Assembly: GCA_019022495.1 (NCBI GenBank)
Contig: JAFEKR010000024.1
Coordinates: 310,001-374,000 of the forward strand
DNA from: Epichloe hybrida
Lineage: Eukaryota > Ascomycota > Sordariomycetes > Hypocreales > Clavicipitaceae
Length of the DNA stretch: 64,000 bases
Direction: 5' to 3'
The position numbers were made by a program, and so were the translations under genes. The notes beneath the pieces were generated by a model. That model did not search any database, was not told the DNA's origin, and was given only the letters and a program-made list of their open reading frames with translations. Shown here one piece after another: positions 10,481 through 23,500 of this stretch. Position 1 is the first letter of the stretch; every line of letters begins with the position of its first letter.

Positions 10481-13400
10481 AGACCTTAGGAGGTTAAATA
10501 TAATAGGAAGAGAGCAAATATATATTTAAAAATTCCTCTAAAATTCAATAATAAAGGTAAGAATTATTAAATCTGCCTTAACACTAGGATATTATTAATA
10601 TTAGCGGATAAGGCATAGTTATAGTAAAACAGGTCAAATGTGAAATGGAGAACACAGGAACCAAAGCTAGTATCTAGAGTGTAATCTTCCTTTTTTATCA
10701 CTAAAATAGCTATATTTGATTTTTATCTCCTAGAAGTAGCGTGTAGAACAGAAATCGCTAGATATTTTATAGTTATAGCGGATATAATGCTAAATCTAGG
10801 CCCTAAACTACTACTTAGAACAAACTTTCTCTATAAGTATAAAGTAAAAATCAATTTTATATATCCTAGAGTAGTTTTTAGGTTGGTTTATAATATAATA
10901 GTGGAAGCAGAAATATTCTAACTAATAAGTAAAGTTCCGCACTAATAGGTTATTATAGCTTATATAGTGATAATTCCACTAAAGACATAGTTAACTATAG
11001 TAGTTAGTTAGAAGGAGGCATAGGAGAACTAAGAGATAAGCGTGTACCACGCACAATCATATTCGAAGTTTTTTCCTAATGCATTAATCGCCAGATCCGG
11101 CCAGAAATAAATAGTGGCGTATAACCTAATGGATAAAACCATTACTATTAGCAAATATTAGAAGGTTACACGTCTAGTAGTGGCGAGCGAGGTCGACGCT
11201 AATTATCTAGTTAATAATCCTTTTGCATATTATGCTTATTTTAGTAAGGATATTATAGAGACTATAGGAGAAGAGAACAAGAAGGAGAATAAGTTAGATA
11301 AAGAAAATAATAAGTTTAATCTAAAAAAGGTTAACGTAAGAGTACTATCTTACGAAATCTTGTGCCTAGAGGAGATCCTATATGTTATTAATTACTTCGG
11401 AGTATAAGTTACTAATATTAACTAGGACGTAGCAAGTAAGTTTATTAAATTAACAGACAAATATAACATTTATTAAGACAAAGGTATCATGCCTATGCCC
11501 AAGGACTAGAAAATAAGAATTAACCTTATTAAGGGATAGTAATATTAAACAAGGCTAATTAGACCTTACTAATTAGGGGGCTAGGACGTAAGTAAACTTA
11601 ACAAAGTATATAACAAATTACACTTAAAGGGCAAGATATTATATTTAGATAAACCAGCGGCCATAGCGTGCCTAGCGTTTATAGTGTAGTGCGAAACTAG
11701 CTAGGAAAAGAAAGGAAAGGTAGTAATTAATATAAGGCTGCTTAATAACATAGTAATACTAGATATATACCCTTTACTAGACTAAAGCGAAATCATGAAC
11801 GACACACGTAGTAAGAAGGTTTTCTTACTTTTTAATAGAACGGGATTTTTCTATTAGTTACTAATTAGGAGGGACTATTAAGCCCGCATAGTGGTCATAT
11901 CGAATCGAGGCCTTGAGGCATTGAATGTGGCACTAATAGGATTTAAAAATTCCCCTGCTTTTGCCTAAAGGTTTATGGACTAACTTTTCTAAAAATATAA
12001 GCATTTTATTTAAGTTTATATTAATAATATTATCGTTTTTTCAGATAATATTAAGGATTATTTAAATCATCTTAGTATTATACTTAAGATCCTTAAAGAA
12101 AACAGGATAATGATTGTAGCAAAGAAATCATTTATTAGCTACCCCGCCATCTAGTTACTAGGTTTTGTTGTTAATAGTAATAGAATTACTAATACTAATA
12201 ACAGACTTAAAGCATTTTAAAAAATGATTTTCCTAAGCAATTTATTAAGCCTCAAAACCTTTATTAGGATAGCTAGATTCCTTTGTAATAGGATCCTATA
12301 GTTTAATATATAAATTTAACTATTATAGGAGTAAAAGACTATACTATTAAGAGAGTTCCGTAAAAAGGATAAGAAAATCACTAGTATTTCAAAACTAGTA
12401 CGGAAACAAAAGACACAATAAAAGATGTTTTCGCTAATAGTAGACAAGAAAAAGGCTTTTAAAGACATTAAAGCGTTCCTAAGTAAGAAACAGATGTTGT
12501 AGCACTATAACCTAAAGAAACCGCTTTTCCTTAAAATTAATATATATAAGGAAGGATTTAGCCTATATACCTTCTAATTATAAGACAAATAGGATAGTTA
12601 AAGCATCCCTAGGAAAGACATTAAGAATAATAGGATTTAGCTAATCTTATTCCTCTCTAGGGCAATATTACGTGCTAAGAAATAGTATAGTTTAATAGAA
12701 GCAGAGATAGCCACAATCATATAGAGCGTTAGGAAACTCCAAAAAATAGTTTAATCTAACAGTGTAGTAATTAATATATTAACTAACCATTCTCTGGCCA
12801 AGGGCATTATTAAACACACCTTACTATTAATAATAAATCTAGATAAGGCTAATCTAAAACTAGCAAAAGTCGCGAATTATTTATTACAATTTAATCTTAG
12901 GGTAACACACGTGCTAGGAACGTTAAATATTATCCTAGATGTGCTTTCTAGGCTACTAGTAAAGGTAACCTATAGAGAGATAGCGCAAAAGAGTTAATAT
13001 AATAAATTAAAGGCAAGTATGCATTTCATAAGTAAGGAATACATCGCAATAGTAATCATAGACAACGAACTTAAGGCTAGAATTATATTAGGATACTAGC
13101 TAGACTAAAAATTTAGCTAAATCATCTTAGCTATAAAAGCCTATCAGGAAAGGCAAGTAGTAAGGGATACTAGAGTTAAACTAAGAATTCCTTTATATAG
13201 ATAGGATTTACGTAAAGATAGTCTACTATACTACTATAGTAGGAATAGATTTTTCTGGCTCTGTATTCTAATAACTAAGGTTAAATCTATCTTACATCTA
13301 GTACATAATAACTAACACCATTTCGGAATCGCTAGAATAGTAGTAAAGTTATAATTAGTCTATTTTCCATGTATAAGCTAGCAAATTCATAAGTACGTTA

Positions 13401-14700
13401 CCTATTATATAGTGTGTTAGGAAAACACTATTAATTAGTTAAAACTACCTAGGGAGTTACAACTATTATAGTTAAAGCTAATACCTTTTTATATAATTTT
13501 ACTTAATTTTATAATAGATATACTAGAAGTATTAGCTACGAATACCATATAGTAAATAGAGGGGTATGCTATATATAATTCACTATACCTAGTAAATTAT
13601 TTATTTAGTAAGAGAACTCTTCTAATACTAGGGCACACTATATATCTAGTGGAAATTTAGGTAGAACTACTTCTCTATACCTTATATATTATAGACTAGG
13701 GATTACTAAGATAAATTATTAGTAATAGAGACCTAAAGTTTATATCTAATATATAGAGGGAGATATTTAGGCGTGTAGGAGTTAAACTCCTTATAGGTAT
13801 GGCATATTACCCTTAGATAGAAGCGTGGAAAGGAAAAATCAGATAGTAATAATTATAATATAATATTATATAGTAATAGACCTAGATATAACATAGATAT
13901 TATTACTACTAGTACTATAGTATTAGCTAAATAACACTATAGCTATAGGCATAGGGCAGGCTCCTAATAAGCTACTATATGGTTTCTATCCGCTAAGTAT
14001 TACTAATTTACTCTCTCTAAATAATATAACTAACACTAGATCTAACGTAAATAACATTATAATACTATAAAAATTATACTAGCATAAGGCCTAATTAGCA
14101 ATTATAATAGCAGCCGCGCTTACTAAAATTTAATATAATAATCACTATAAACTAGTTAATATTAACAAAGGAGACATAGTATATCTATGACTATATAAGG
14201 GATATAAATTACCTAGCAAACCAAAGAAGAAATAGTCCCTATAAAGGGTAGGGCTATATAAGGTATTAGAAAAAGTAAATCCCTTAGTATATTAATTGGA
14301 TTTCCCTCTAAATTTGTATGTGTATCTAGTAGTATTAGCTACGCAGATTTAGAAGCTAGCCTAAGGAAAAGACCTATTTAAGAGAGAAGAGGTAGCTCCT
14401 TTACTAATTACATTTAATAATTCATAGGAAGCGGACCATTAGGAAATTAAGAGAATTTGTGGCTATTAGATTAAGATTTTTAAGCGAACTAAAACATTAA
14501 GAATTAAATTCCTTATTAGATAGAAGGGCTACACTACTAAGGACAACTAATAAATTATAGAAGATAAAATAAGGATTAATACAGCAGAGATAGTAGAGGA
14601 TTATCTTAAGAAAAACCTGATTAATTAGGCAAGGGAGTATACAAAGAAAGGCCTTAAACCTCCTACAGAATAATAATATTAGAGAAAAGGTATAATAATA
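10481..14700 (+). pseudogene. Gypsy-C pol: protease, RT, RNase H, integrase (degenerate)
   Basis: Continuous with gag in frame. The protease relic is near 10570-10860 (CLNTRILLILAD, from a DTG-type active site). A conserved stretch without stops at 11180-11404 leads into RT (11530-12350). RT shows LLIRRDYQARIVV and VYINNIIVFSDN at 12014-12049, where the catalytic YIDD has become YINN. RNase H is around 12420-13000. The integrase zinc-binding region is near 13303-13430 (HHFGIAR ... C..C), and its core includes SNRDLKFIS near 13722-13748 and LIGMAYYPQIEAW near 13792-13830. All enzymatic domains of a Gypsy element are present in order but interrupted by dozens of stops, so no product can be made. 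Confidence 0.9.
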
Positions 14701-15122
14701 AGGGGCGAATTTAAGGTATTAGCACGGAATCATTACATCCTCCTATATATATTATTTATTACGTTAGCTAAGGGTAACCCACTTAACCTACATCCTATAA
14801 CATCTTATAATACCTTTATATTCCTAGCGCAGCTAGATCTAGTGCGCGCGCACGTAATTTCATTTAATATTAATATTTCCTATTACCTTATAAAGCTATT
14901 TAATAACCACGTAGTCGCATTTTCTTAACTCTCGCATTCTTTACACCTTATAATAACCCCTAATACCTACGTAAACTTAGCGTAGTTAGATTTAGTACCT
15001 ATGTAGTTATATTCTTTAAATTATTATATTTTCTATATTTTATAACAACCCTAATACCTATATAAACTCAGCGTAGTGGGATTTAGCATAAGCATATATA
15101 ATCTTATAAAGCTTTCTTTTGC
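14701..15122 (+). repeat. Spacer with imperfect ~100-bp repeats between pol and ORF3 of Gypsy-C
   Basis: Three related segments (around 14805-14868, 14945-15010 and 15045-15110) share a taataccta...aaact-agcgtagt-gatttag core. The last two are clearest. No coding frame is seen. Lying just ahead of the extra ORF, the block could be a leader or promoter for it, but that is only a positional guess. Confidence 0.6.
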
Positions 15123-17915
15123 TATGTAGCTAAGGTATATGAATTTAGTAATATAAGAAGAATAGAGTTTTGTAAGCTATTAGAAGTAGAAAAGTATTAT
15201 CTAGAGGAGATAAAGAAGTATAATAGTTATAAGAGGTTTTATATAATATATAGAAACACTCCCTCTAAGCTTAAATATAAAGCTTATATAATTAATTATA
15301 ACCTATGCTATTACCTAGGTAGAAGACTAGACTTTATTCTATTTAATAATAAGTTAGACATATATAACCAAATAATTTATAAGTAAATATATATAGTGCA
15401 CCTATATATTCAGTGCCTAGCTTTAATACGCTAAAATTAAATAGTTAGAGAATTAGTACACGTAAATTTAGCATAACACTTAGTTATTTCCTACAAAGAA
15501 AAGGCAGCATATAAATAATAGGCAGATAACCTTCTATATAAATTAGGCATAGTAGTTATTTTCAAAGGACTAAAGCAGTTACGCTATATGTTAAAGTTAG
15601 TACTAGAATTTCACTAATTTCAAGAGTTTACAAATTCACTAAAGCAAATTATGATTTTACGCTAATAATAGTATCTAGTAGGCTTAATAATAGTATAAGA
15701 TAAATTAAATAAGCTATCATAGGTAGCTATAGGCAGCGTAGAAGACGTTAAAGCTATTACTACTACTATTAAAAAGGTAGCTAGAATAGAGCCCTTATTA
15801 TAAGACATAGACAGAAAAAACAATAGTAGTAAAGATTACCTAGCTATAGTGCTAGATTTAGAGGTAGAAAAACAAGAAAGTAATTAGGTATTATAGTAAC
15901 TACTAGAAGATAATTAGGAATAAATTTAGAAATAAGCATAGTAGGCTCTAAGTAAAGTAGCTTAAAAGAGCAATAAACTTATTTACGTAACTAAGAAAAA
16001 CAACAGCAGTAAAGAGAAAGTTAACCACTAGAATAGTAATAAGAGTGGTAATAACACAGAGAAAATTAACCTTACTTAATCAAGCAATAAGAACGCCAAA
16101 TATAAAGTTAATAGTAATAATAACAAAGAATCTAAACCTAAAACTAGAGCTAGTAGCAATAGAGAATCTGACTTCATAAGGTCTAAGGGTAAGGAAAAAG
16201 AACTTAAGACTAAATTTAAAGATAAACTTAATAACATACCCGCTAAATACCTTATCATACTATCATAGGTACATAAGTAAATTAGAAAACTTAATTTTTA
16301 ATTACTATTCACTAGATTTAGAAAACCAGGATCTAGATCAGAGAATCACCTACTAATACCAAAGATTAGATTAGTAGCGCGCAAAAGAGCAATAGAGGAA
16401 TTCAACGCTAAATATAAAGGAAGAGATATTAAATTAATTAACTTTAGTAGCTTTAGGTACACTATAGTAGGCTAGAAGGTAAGCGTATAGGATATCCGCT
16501 ATGTAATATAGGCTTATACTTATAAATTCGCCTTAAACAGTGCTACTATAGTGGCTAATAGATTAGAGGTAAATTTAAGGGACGCTTACTTTATGTTATA
16601 GTAAAACATAGTAATCTAGATCTTTACTATTTTTAATAAATAATAGGCCGCTTTAAGCGCATAATAGTAGGTAGTATAATAAGCAGGGAAACTAGCGTAT
16701 TAATTAATAGCAAATCTAATAGAGTGCGGAGTAACTAGATAAGTAAAGAATTAGGTAAAAACAGTGGTAGTAGCTTATTATAACGGTATTATAGTTAAAC
16801 GTGGCTGCTAATGTATTACCTATAATAGTATAGCGTTGCTTCTGCTATAAGCAGACTTACTAGCTTTAAGATTCGTGAATAAATATAGAGGGGTAAATAG
16901 TATAATCACAGGAGGACTCACTAGTATTAGAAGGATAGATTTGCTTTATATTAAGATAAGGAGGATATTAGTGATAATTAAATTAGCTGAATTCTAATAG
17001 AATAAAAAAAGAAATAAGGAGTATAAGATAAGTAAAATCAACGATTTAATTAATAAGATTAACAAGATAGACACTAAATTTAAAGCAGTAGAAAACCTTA
17101 CAAAAGATATAAATAAAGATATTAATAAATATAAGACTAAAGTAGTAAAACTAGAGGAAGTAGTAAAGGAGAATATAATATTAATAACTAAAAAGTTTAT
17201 CTAGGTATTAGAGATACTAAAGGACTAAAAAGGAAGAATCCTAAGCTTAGAATTAGGTGGAATATCAAAGAAATTTCATAATTAGGTTATTAATCTAAAG
17301 CATAATATAATTAATAAAAAAGAGCATAAGAAAAAGATAGTAAAGTTAGTAGCTATAGTAACAGAACTACGGGATAGGATTAATCTTTAAGTAACATCTA
17401 TTAATAGGCTCTTACTAGAGCAGAAGAAGCTTAAAGAAAATATAAAAACAGTAAAATCAGTCACTGCGGAACCAATTTTAATAGTCTTAAGTCTAGCGGA
17501 ATCTAGACTATAAATACTAAAGAAAAGTGTCACAAAGCTACGGTCTACAACAGCTACACTAGAAACAGTAAATAAGCGCACTAAATTAGCTAGGGCATAA
17601 GTATAAAAGGACACTCTAGCGCTAGAAATACTACGCGGAAAGTCACGAACACTAGGATTAGCTAATAAAGTTAAATTAATAGATAAGTAAGCGTGTGTAG
17701 ACACTCTAGTGCTAGAAACACTAATAAAGAGATAGAGACTAACTAAAAAATTAGAACTAAAGCTAAAAGTAGCTTAAGTAGTTTTACATCTAGTGACACT
17801 ATATATATAGGTAAATAAGCTAGTAAATAAAAACGCAACTAAGGAAGATAAATTTGTGAGGTTACTAGACTAACTTAATAAATGCAAAGAAAGGGGCATT
17901 TTTATTTAATAATAA
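15123..17915 (+). pseudogene. Gypsy-C ORF3: about 930-codon relic of unknown function with C-terminal coiled coil
   Basis: A frame separate from gag-pol (codon starts 0 mod 3) reads as protein through the whole interval. It has a Lys/Glu/Tyr-rich N-terminal part (15123-15390, about 88 codons without a stop), a Glu/Asp part (15730-15960), and an Asn/Ser/Lys low-complexity linker (15960-16200, e.g. KKNNSSKEK and NSNNNKESKPK). A globular-looking middle follows (16320-16960, e.g. RAIEEFNAKYKGRDIK). Last comes a long heptad-like coiled coil (about 16984-17900, e.g. INDLINKINKIDTKFKAVE and KLEEVVKE). Stops are TAA/TAG, consistent with mutated Gln codons. I do not recognise the family. It lies between pol and the 3' LTR, where envelope or accessory genes sit in other LTR elements, but no signal peptide or membrane segment is evident. 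It could be a captured host gene or a nested element that has lost its ends. Confidence 0.6.
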
Positions 17916-18264
17916 GGAAAACTTAAGCGTAATTATAGAAGGTAAAAAGGACATTAGAGCAAAGGAATTTAGTAAGTAAAGGAAAAAAAAGAATAATTTA
18001 GAAAAAAGGGATAAGAACATAGAGCAAAAAGGAATAAGTGGTTATAGAATTAAGAATTCGTCATTTAACATAATAATTCCAATTAATATTATCTAAGGAG
18101 TATAGTAGTCACGCATTTAGCAATAAACATAATGAATTTACTTTCCTTTATTTTCACTTCTATTACTAGGAGGAAATTATTTTGCTTTATTATAAATACT
18201 AAATTAGACTAGGATTTAGCTAGTTATGACTAGGACAGTTGTCTTTTAAGGCGCGCCTAGCACT
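17916..18264 (+). other. Gypsy-C 3' non-coding region
   Basis: No frame is visible. A purine-rich stretch (about 17925-18040) lies some 220 bp before the 3' LTR rather than against it. The usual polypurine tract next to the LTR is not recognisable in the last 30 bases, which include a CpG-rich GGCGCGCC box near 18250. Confidence 0.5.
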
Positions 18265-18471
18265 TATTACGTGGCAAAACTACTTAGCTACTAACAAGAA
18301 GGATAAGAATGAGTTTGGTATTATAGGTAAAGGAATTAACTTACTTCTAATATCTGAACCTACCCCTAAGAGTAGCTTTTATAAGTGAACTTAGCACGAC
18401 TCACGAACCTACGAATCCGTTGGCCCCTCTGACGGATTCGACCCAACAACGTGCAAAGCCAGCACGTAACA
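18265..18471 (+). repeat. Gypsy-C 3' LTR (207 bp)
   Basis: Partner of 7786-7992 and the same length. It begins TATTACGTGG (TG to TA change) and ends CACGTAACA. The second half keeps CpG-containing sequence (around 18395-18465) and is less RIP-mutated than the 5' copy. Confidence 0.92.
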
Positions 18472-19067
18472 ATATAGCTAAATAACCTTAACTATACCTT
18501 TAAGGGGGTAAAGAAGAAATACTATTATAATAACTAAAAGATTCTCTTTATACTTAACTATATATATATAAACTATTAGGCTAGATAAGACTAATATATT
18601 AAAGAATAACTAGCTAATAGCTATAATTACCCTAAGGATAACTAGGATAAGTTCTAGGAATAAACCCTTATACTACTTAAAAACTCTATAAGCTATAATA
18701 TATTAATAGCTATATAACTAGAGAATATAAAGCAAAAGGAGAGTTAGAGTCCTATTAAGTTTAGTATTTACCTAGATTTACTAGAGAAATACCTAAAGTA
18801 AGCTCTAGAGAAAACCTATACCCTTATATTCTTTATAAAGTTAATTCCTAACTTATAAGATTATATTAACCTATATGTAAATATTACTAGCCTAATATAA
18901 GAAGATATTATATAACTTACTTAATAATTCTAGGAGGTAATATTAAAGAATAAGTAAAAGCTAAATAATTTAAAAGAGAAGGGCCTATATAAGGTAGCTT
19001 AACACTAAAGATGTAATTCCTTATAAGGGTATTAGCTAAATAAGGACTAAAGAGATAAGGATAAGGA
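18472..19067 (+). pseudogene. Gypsy-B copy 1, gag (piece 2)
   Basis: Resumes exactly where 7785 stopped, starting with the second copy of the ATATA duplication, and aligns with 57310-57895 of Gypsy-B copy 2 (starting at the TTTAAGGGGG-AAAGAAGAA stretch near 18510). It encodes capsid-like gag. The frame is broken by RIP stops. It ends at 19067 with AAGGA (19063-19067), the left half of the target duplication of the next insertion (Gypsy-A copy 3). The element continues at 40261. Confidence 0.85.
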
Positions 19068-19334
19068 TGTCACGACTGTGTTCGGGGAGATATAAACGGA
19101 GTGAAGGCTAAGGTTCTTAGTCGTAGCTAGAGAGCTACTACTTAGGGGTGGGTATATAAAGGTCTTAAACTCTAACCTCCTATATCTCTTATAGGCAGTT
19201 CTTATCTAAATACCTTACTATATACACATAGCTATCTTATAGCTACTTAGTTATCCATAAAACCTAAGGCTTATCTAAGGGCTTTATTATATAACTATCC
19301 TATCTATAGCCCCTTAGCTTCCATACTCCTAATA
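19068..19334 (-). repeat. Gypsy-A copy 3, 3' LTR (267 bp)
   Basis: Starts TGTCACGACTGTG on + and ends CTCCTAATA. Immediately right (19335-19346) is the C run that forms the polypurine tract on -. It pairs with 39994-40260 and matches the Gypsy-A LTRs at 4738, 48256 and 55805, all 267 bp. Confidence 0.95.
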
Positions 19335-19937
19335 TACTACCCCCCTAATATATAATTATCCTTAATTAAAAAAAGCTACTTAGCTAGTATATGTATACTA
19401 CACATAACTTATAGTAATGCCTATATTACTAGCTATACTATTAGTATGTAGTATTACATTCGCTTTAAATAATAAGATAGATATTATAGAGTCCTAGGTA
19501 ATCCTTCTTATAACCTTTAGATTATAAATAGCTATATACTTATTACTTTATTGCCTCTAATATATATACCTCTATCTAGTGAGTTATTAGCACTAAGTAA
19601 ATAGACTACCTATATTAAATTTTATAATTAGGTTAAATAGATAAGGTAATATATACTATTTAAAATAAATAACTTCTTATCTAATGTTAGGGATGTTATA
19701 TTAATCTTGCTAGGAGTTCGTAGCTAGCGTGCGTATTTACTAGTAGTAGCTATAACTATAAATATTATAATTCCTAGATTAGCTATATATAGCGTGTAAA
19801 TTACTTAGGGGTCTAGGGCTAATATAAAAGAGGCTTACTTTTCCTTACTTTTATATACTTTTCTTCCCTTTATATCCTCCCTTAGTATTATAAGTTACCC
19901 TTACCTATAAGCTAGTAGCTTTATAACTTCTCTTATA
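19335..19937 (-). other. Gypsy-A copy 3, 3' non-coding region (part)
   Basis: Complement of about 55205-55804 of the full Gypsy-A. No frame is seen on either strand. It ends with AACTTCTCTTATA (19925-19937), the first copy of the LINE target duplication. The rest of this region continues at 33311. Confidence 0.85.
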
Positions 19938-20514
19938 TATATATATATTATTTACGCTAGTTAGCTTAATAGATAGCTATTACTAGTACTCTTACTACTA
20001 AGTTAACAGGGAAAACCCTATACTAGGAAGAAAAACCCCCTTACGTCTGTGTACAGGCTAGCGCTAGCCTTATAACAAGTCTGCGCTACTTAGTGTGTTT
20101 TCTATTATAGGTGTTTATTACTAGCTTATACTAGCCTTATCCTATTAAAAAGAAAAAGAAAGGAAAAATATATGAAATAAGTATTTATAAGCCCCTTTTA
20201 GTCTTACTTTAGTATAATAATATACCTATCCTAAGTCTCTTTACTTTAGGCTAGGGTAAAGTGAATCTAGATTTGTAGTATTAATTTACTTCTTATTTAC
20301 TCTTATGCTTACTCTCCTATGGCCTTACTTTTTAACTATCTCTAGCCTATTCCTACCTTATATATCTAGTAAAGTCTAAGCACCTAGTTTTATTTAATTA
20401 GCACTAGGGGAGGGTAGTTATAGCCCTAGACTAGGGTAGTCCTAGGTTAAGATTACTTATGTGTTATTAGATTTATTAATTATATTATACTTTGTTTTTA
20501 AGTAAGTTATTTAA

Positions 20515-20590
20515 ATTATCCCCCCCCCCCCCTCTATAGGTATAAAAGAGAGCTCTCCCCCCCTAGGGTCCTAGTCTCTTTCTTCTCTTT
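20515..20590. other. C13 homopolymer with neighbouring TATAAAAG, in the LINE 3' region
   Basis: Thirteen C residues (20520-20532) are followed by a TATAAAAG box and a second C run. In LINE orientation these are G runs in the 3' untranslated region, a known place for G-rich tracts in some LINEs. The TATA-like string on the + strand may be chance in such AT-rich DNA. Confidence 0.5.
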
Positions 20591-23500
20591 ATATTAAACT
20601 TCCTATAGGTTTTTCTTTTCTTTCTAGCTATTTAAGGCTATCCTAGGCTAGGGTTAGGTTATTTACTAATATTTACTATAGATTTAGACTAAATCTAGCA
20701 TAATAGTACTAGAAGCTATAAGTACTTTAGTGTTACTACTTATCTAGCTCTAATTTACCTAGGAATCTTATAAGTATAAGGACTTCCTAAGGAAGTCTAT
20801 AATTAAAAAGTAATATACGTAGGTTATAAAGAAGGGTTTGTCTATAAGTTATGTTTACTTTTACTCTAGGCCTAGTCTACTATTAATTTACTTTAGCTTA
20901 GTAAACTAAGAGAAGTTTAATATATTTCCTATGAATCTTATTTAGTTTAGAACCTTAGGTATTAGTGCTATCTTATTATTAGTAGGTTAGTCCTGCTTTA
21001 GCTTAGTAATAGGGCTAACTTGCTAGATAGGGGCGGCTACTAATGCGTGTTTTAACTATTAGGTTTAGAACTATTAATACCACTAGGTAATAATTAATAA
21101 TTACCCTTACTCTAGCTTAGTTCTATGTCTAATCCGCTATTTTAGCTAAATTTATCTAGTAATTAAAATAAGTATTAGTAGTTAGTTAAGACCTAGGCTT
21201 CTATAGCTAATAGGGGTGTGGTAAGTTTACTCTAGCTTAGTAGTAGGTTTATTCTAGCTTTAATATCTTCCTTAATAGGCCCTAGAAAGCTTCTAGGACT
21301 AGGTTAAGAAGCTTTATACTAGTAATTAGGCAAAGAAGAAATAAAGCGCCTTAGTAGTAAGCCTAGACTAGGCTAGTTTCTCTAAGGAATAGTATACTAA
21401 GCTTATCTTTTAGCTTACGTGCCTTAACGCGCGCGTAGTAGAGATAAACTATCTCTTACTTACTATTATCCTTACGAAAAATCATAACTAGGTGGCTATA
21501 GGTATGATTTCTATTCTAGAGAAGGAATAAGGTAGTGGCTTAAATTTAGCTTAGAGTAAGGGTAGTAGTAGGCTAGTAGGACTTATAATACCTAGAGTTT
21601 ATAGTTAAAATTAATCTAATAATAGTTCTAGACTTAAATATTCTTTATTATAATTATAAATTATGAAATTAGTCCCTCCCCTAGCCTACCTCCGTGCCTA
21701 TACTATCCGTTCCGTCCCTTATACTAGATTTATAATTAGAAGGTTTTCTATCTATTAACGGATTTAGCCTAGGTCTAGCGGTATTCTAAGCTATCTTATA
21801 GCTAGCTCCTATGCTAACAAGTAATATTAGAGTTATCTTATACTAAGGAACTATTTAGCTAAATATTTTACTTTTTAAGGTTTATTTAGGGCTAGCCTTA
21901 CCTCCTATGTATTAGTAGGCTATTACTACTAAGGTTACTTATGGTTATATTTGCTATAATTAACTAGTATATAGTATTAGTCTTTTATAGCTTAACCATA
22001 GCTATATAGGGGTAAAACCACCCTAGGAACCTTTCTTTAGAATAGAAACTTATTTAGGCCTATCTTTCCTATGTATAGTTAGATAATTATTAAAGAGATA
22101 TACTTGTCTATGTTAGTGTGAAATTCCTGGATTTCCTTTAGGTTATAGGAGGGTAGGTAGTCTTTAGTTAGTTTTCTAATGTGTTTACTCTAGGCTAGCC
22201 TCTCTTTATTATACTAGTCCTCCTATTATTTCTTCTATTCCTTATCTAGGTTTACGTCTAGTTTATTATTAATAGGTAGGGGTCTTCTTCTATAGTGTAA
22301 TACTATTATAACTAAGTTAGCTATAGCTTAGATTATTCTTGTTATTCTACTATTAATAATTCTATCTTTAAACCTTTGCTTTATCTTATTTAGGTAGAGG
22401 TTAAGGGGGGGGATATAGGTCTTAACTTCTAGTTATATAATAGGTATAGCCTTAAACGCCCCTATAATAATCTAGAGGCAGGCTAATTAATTTACTATAA
22501 AGCTTTTTATTACTTCTCTTAGCTTTCCTTCCTTCTTAGTAAGGGTATAGTAAGCGCTTACTTTATAGGTAAGGATAGGCTAGACTACCTATATATATAG
22601 GAGTCTAGTATCTCTAAAGCTATATCCCTAGGCTAATACTACTAGCTTAGAGAGTATAAGCTATTACTAGGCTAACTTACTCTTAAGGATATTTCTATAA
22701 GCGCTCTAGTTAAGTTTTTTATTAACTTATACTCCTAGGAATTTATATAATTCTATAGGCGCTATCTTCTTTACTTTAAGTTAGACTTTAGCCTAGGGAG
22801 GTCTATAAGACTTACTAAAGTATATAAGTTTAGTTTTAGCTAGGTTAAACTTAACTCCTACTTACTTTACCTATTCCTTATAAATCTTTTATATAGCTTT
22901 AAGTCTCCTCTAGGTCTATACTATATTCTTACTAAAGGCTACTATATTTATATTATTAACAAATCCTATAGCTACTATACCTAGGATAGCCTAAAGGTAA
23001 ATATAAAGCTTTGCTAAGTAAAGTAAGAAGAGAATTAGGAAGAGAGGTAATCCTTATAAGGTGCTAGCCTTCATTATAAATAGTCTAGAGAGTTCTCTAT
23101 TAAAGCTAAGCTAGCTTATTCTATTTATAAGGAAGCTTTATATTACTACTATTAGCTATTATAGGACTCCTATCTTTATAAGTAAGTATATTAGATATAG
23201 GTAGCTAACTCTATTGAATACTAAAGATATATTTATTTGCGCTAGTAAGGTAATACTACCCTTTCCCTAAGCCTCCCTAATATATTTAATAAGGACTCTT
23301 ATTATAGTTTTTATTAATTTATTTATCCTATTACTTATTTAAAGTTTAGGGAGTAACCCCTTTACCTTAGTAAAGGCTATAAGTTACTTTACTATTACTA
23401 CTTCTATAATCTTTCCTACTATATTAAGTAGTAAGATTAGTTTTTATATATTAGCTTTTCTTATTTTCTTAGTAGTTTTACTAGGTTTCCTAATTACTAC

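Larger units (their letters stand above)
7786..18471 (+). mobile_element. Gypsy-C LTR retrotransposon, complete in outline (10.7 kb)
   Basis: Two 207-bp LTRs (7786-7992 and 18265-18471) bound the element, with the perfect 5-bp duplication ATATA at 7781-7785 and 18472-18476. The order on + is gag, aspartic protease, reverse transcriptase, RNase H, integrase (the Gypsy/Ty3 order), apparently in one frame from about 8100 to 14700. A second long frame of unknown function follows (15123-17915). The element sits in the gag region of Gypsy-B copy 1. The 3' LTR is visibly less mutated than the 5' LTR. At 10.7 kb it is longer than most fungal Gypsy elements, and the excess is the extra ORF with its repeat-bearing leader. 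Confidence 0.92.

Noticed and set aside
16076..16258. 60-codon Leu-rich - frame resembling a membrane protein
   Set aside because: Complement of the Asn/Ser/Lys-rich linker of ORF3.
17387..17704. 105-codon open frame on the minus strand
   Set aside because: Antisense shadow of the ORF3 coiled-coil region; hydrophobic Leu/Ser/Val composition arises from the complement of Lys/Glu-rich codons.
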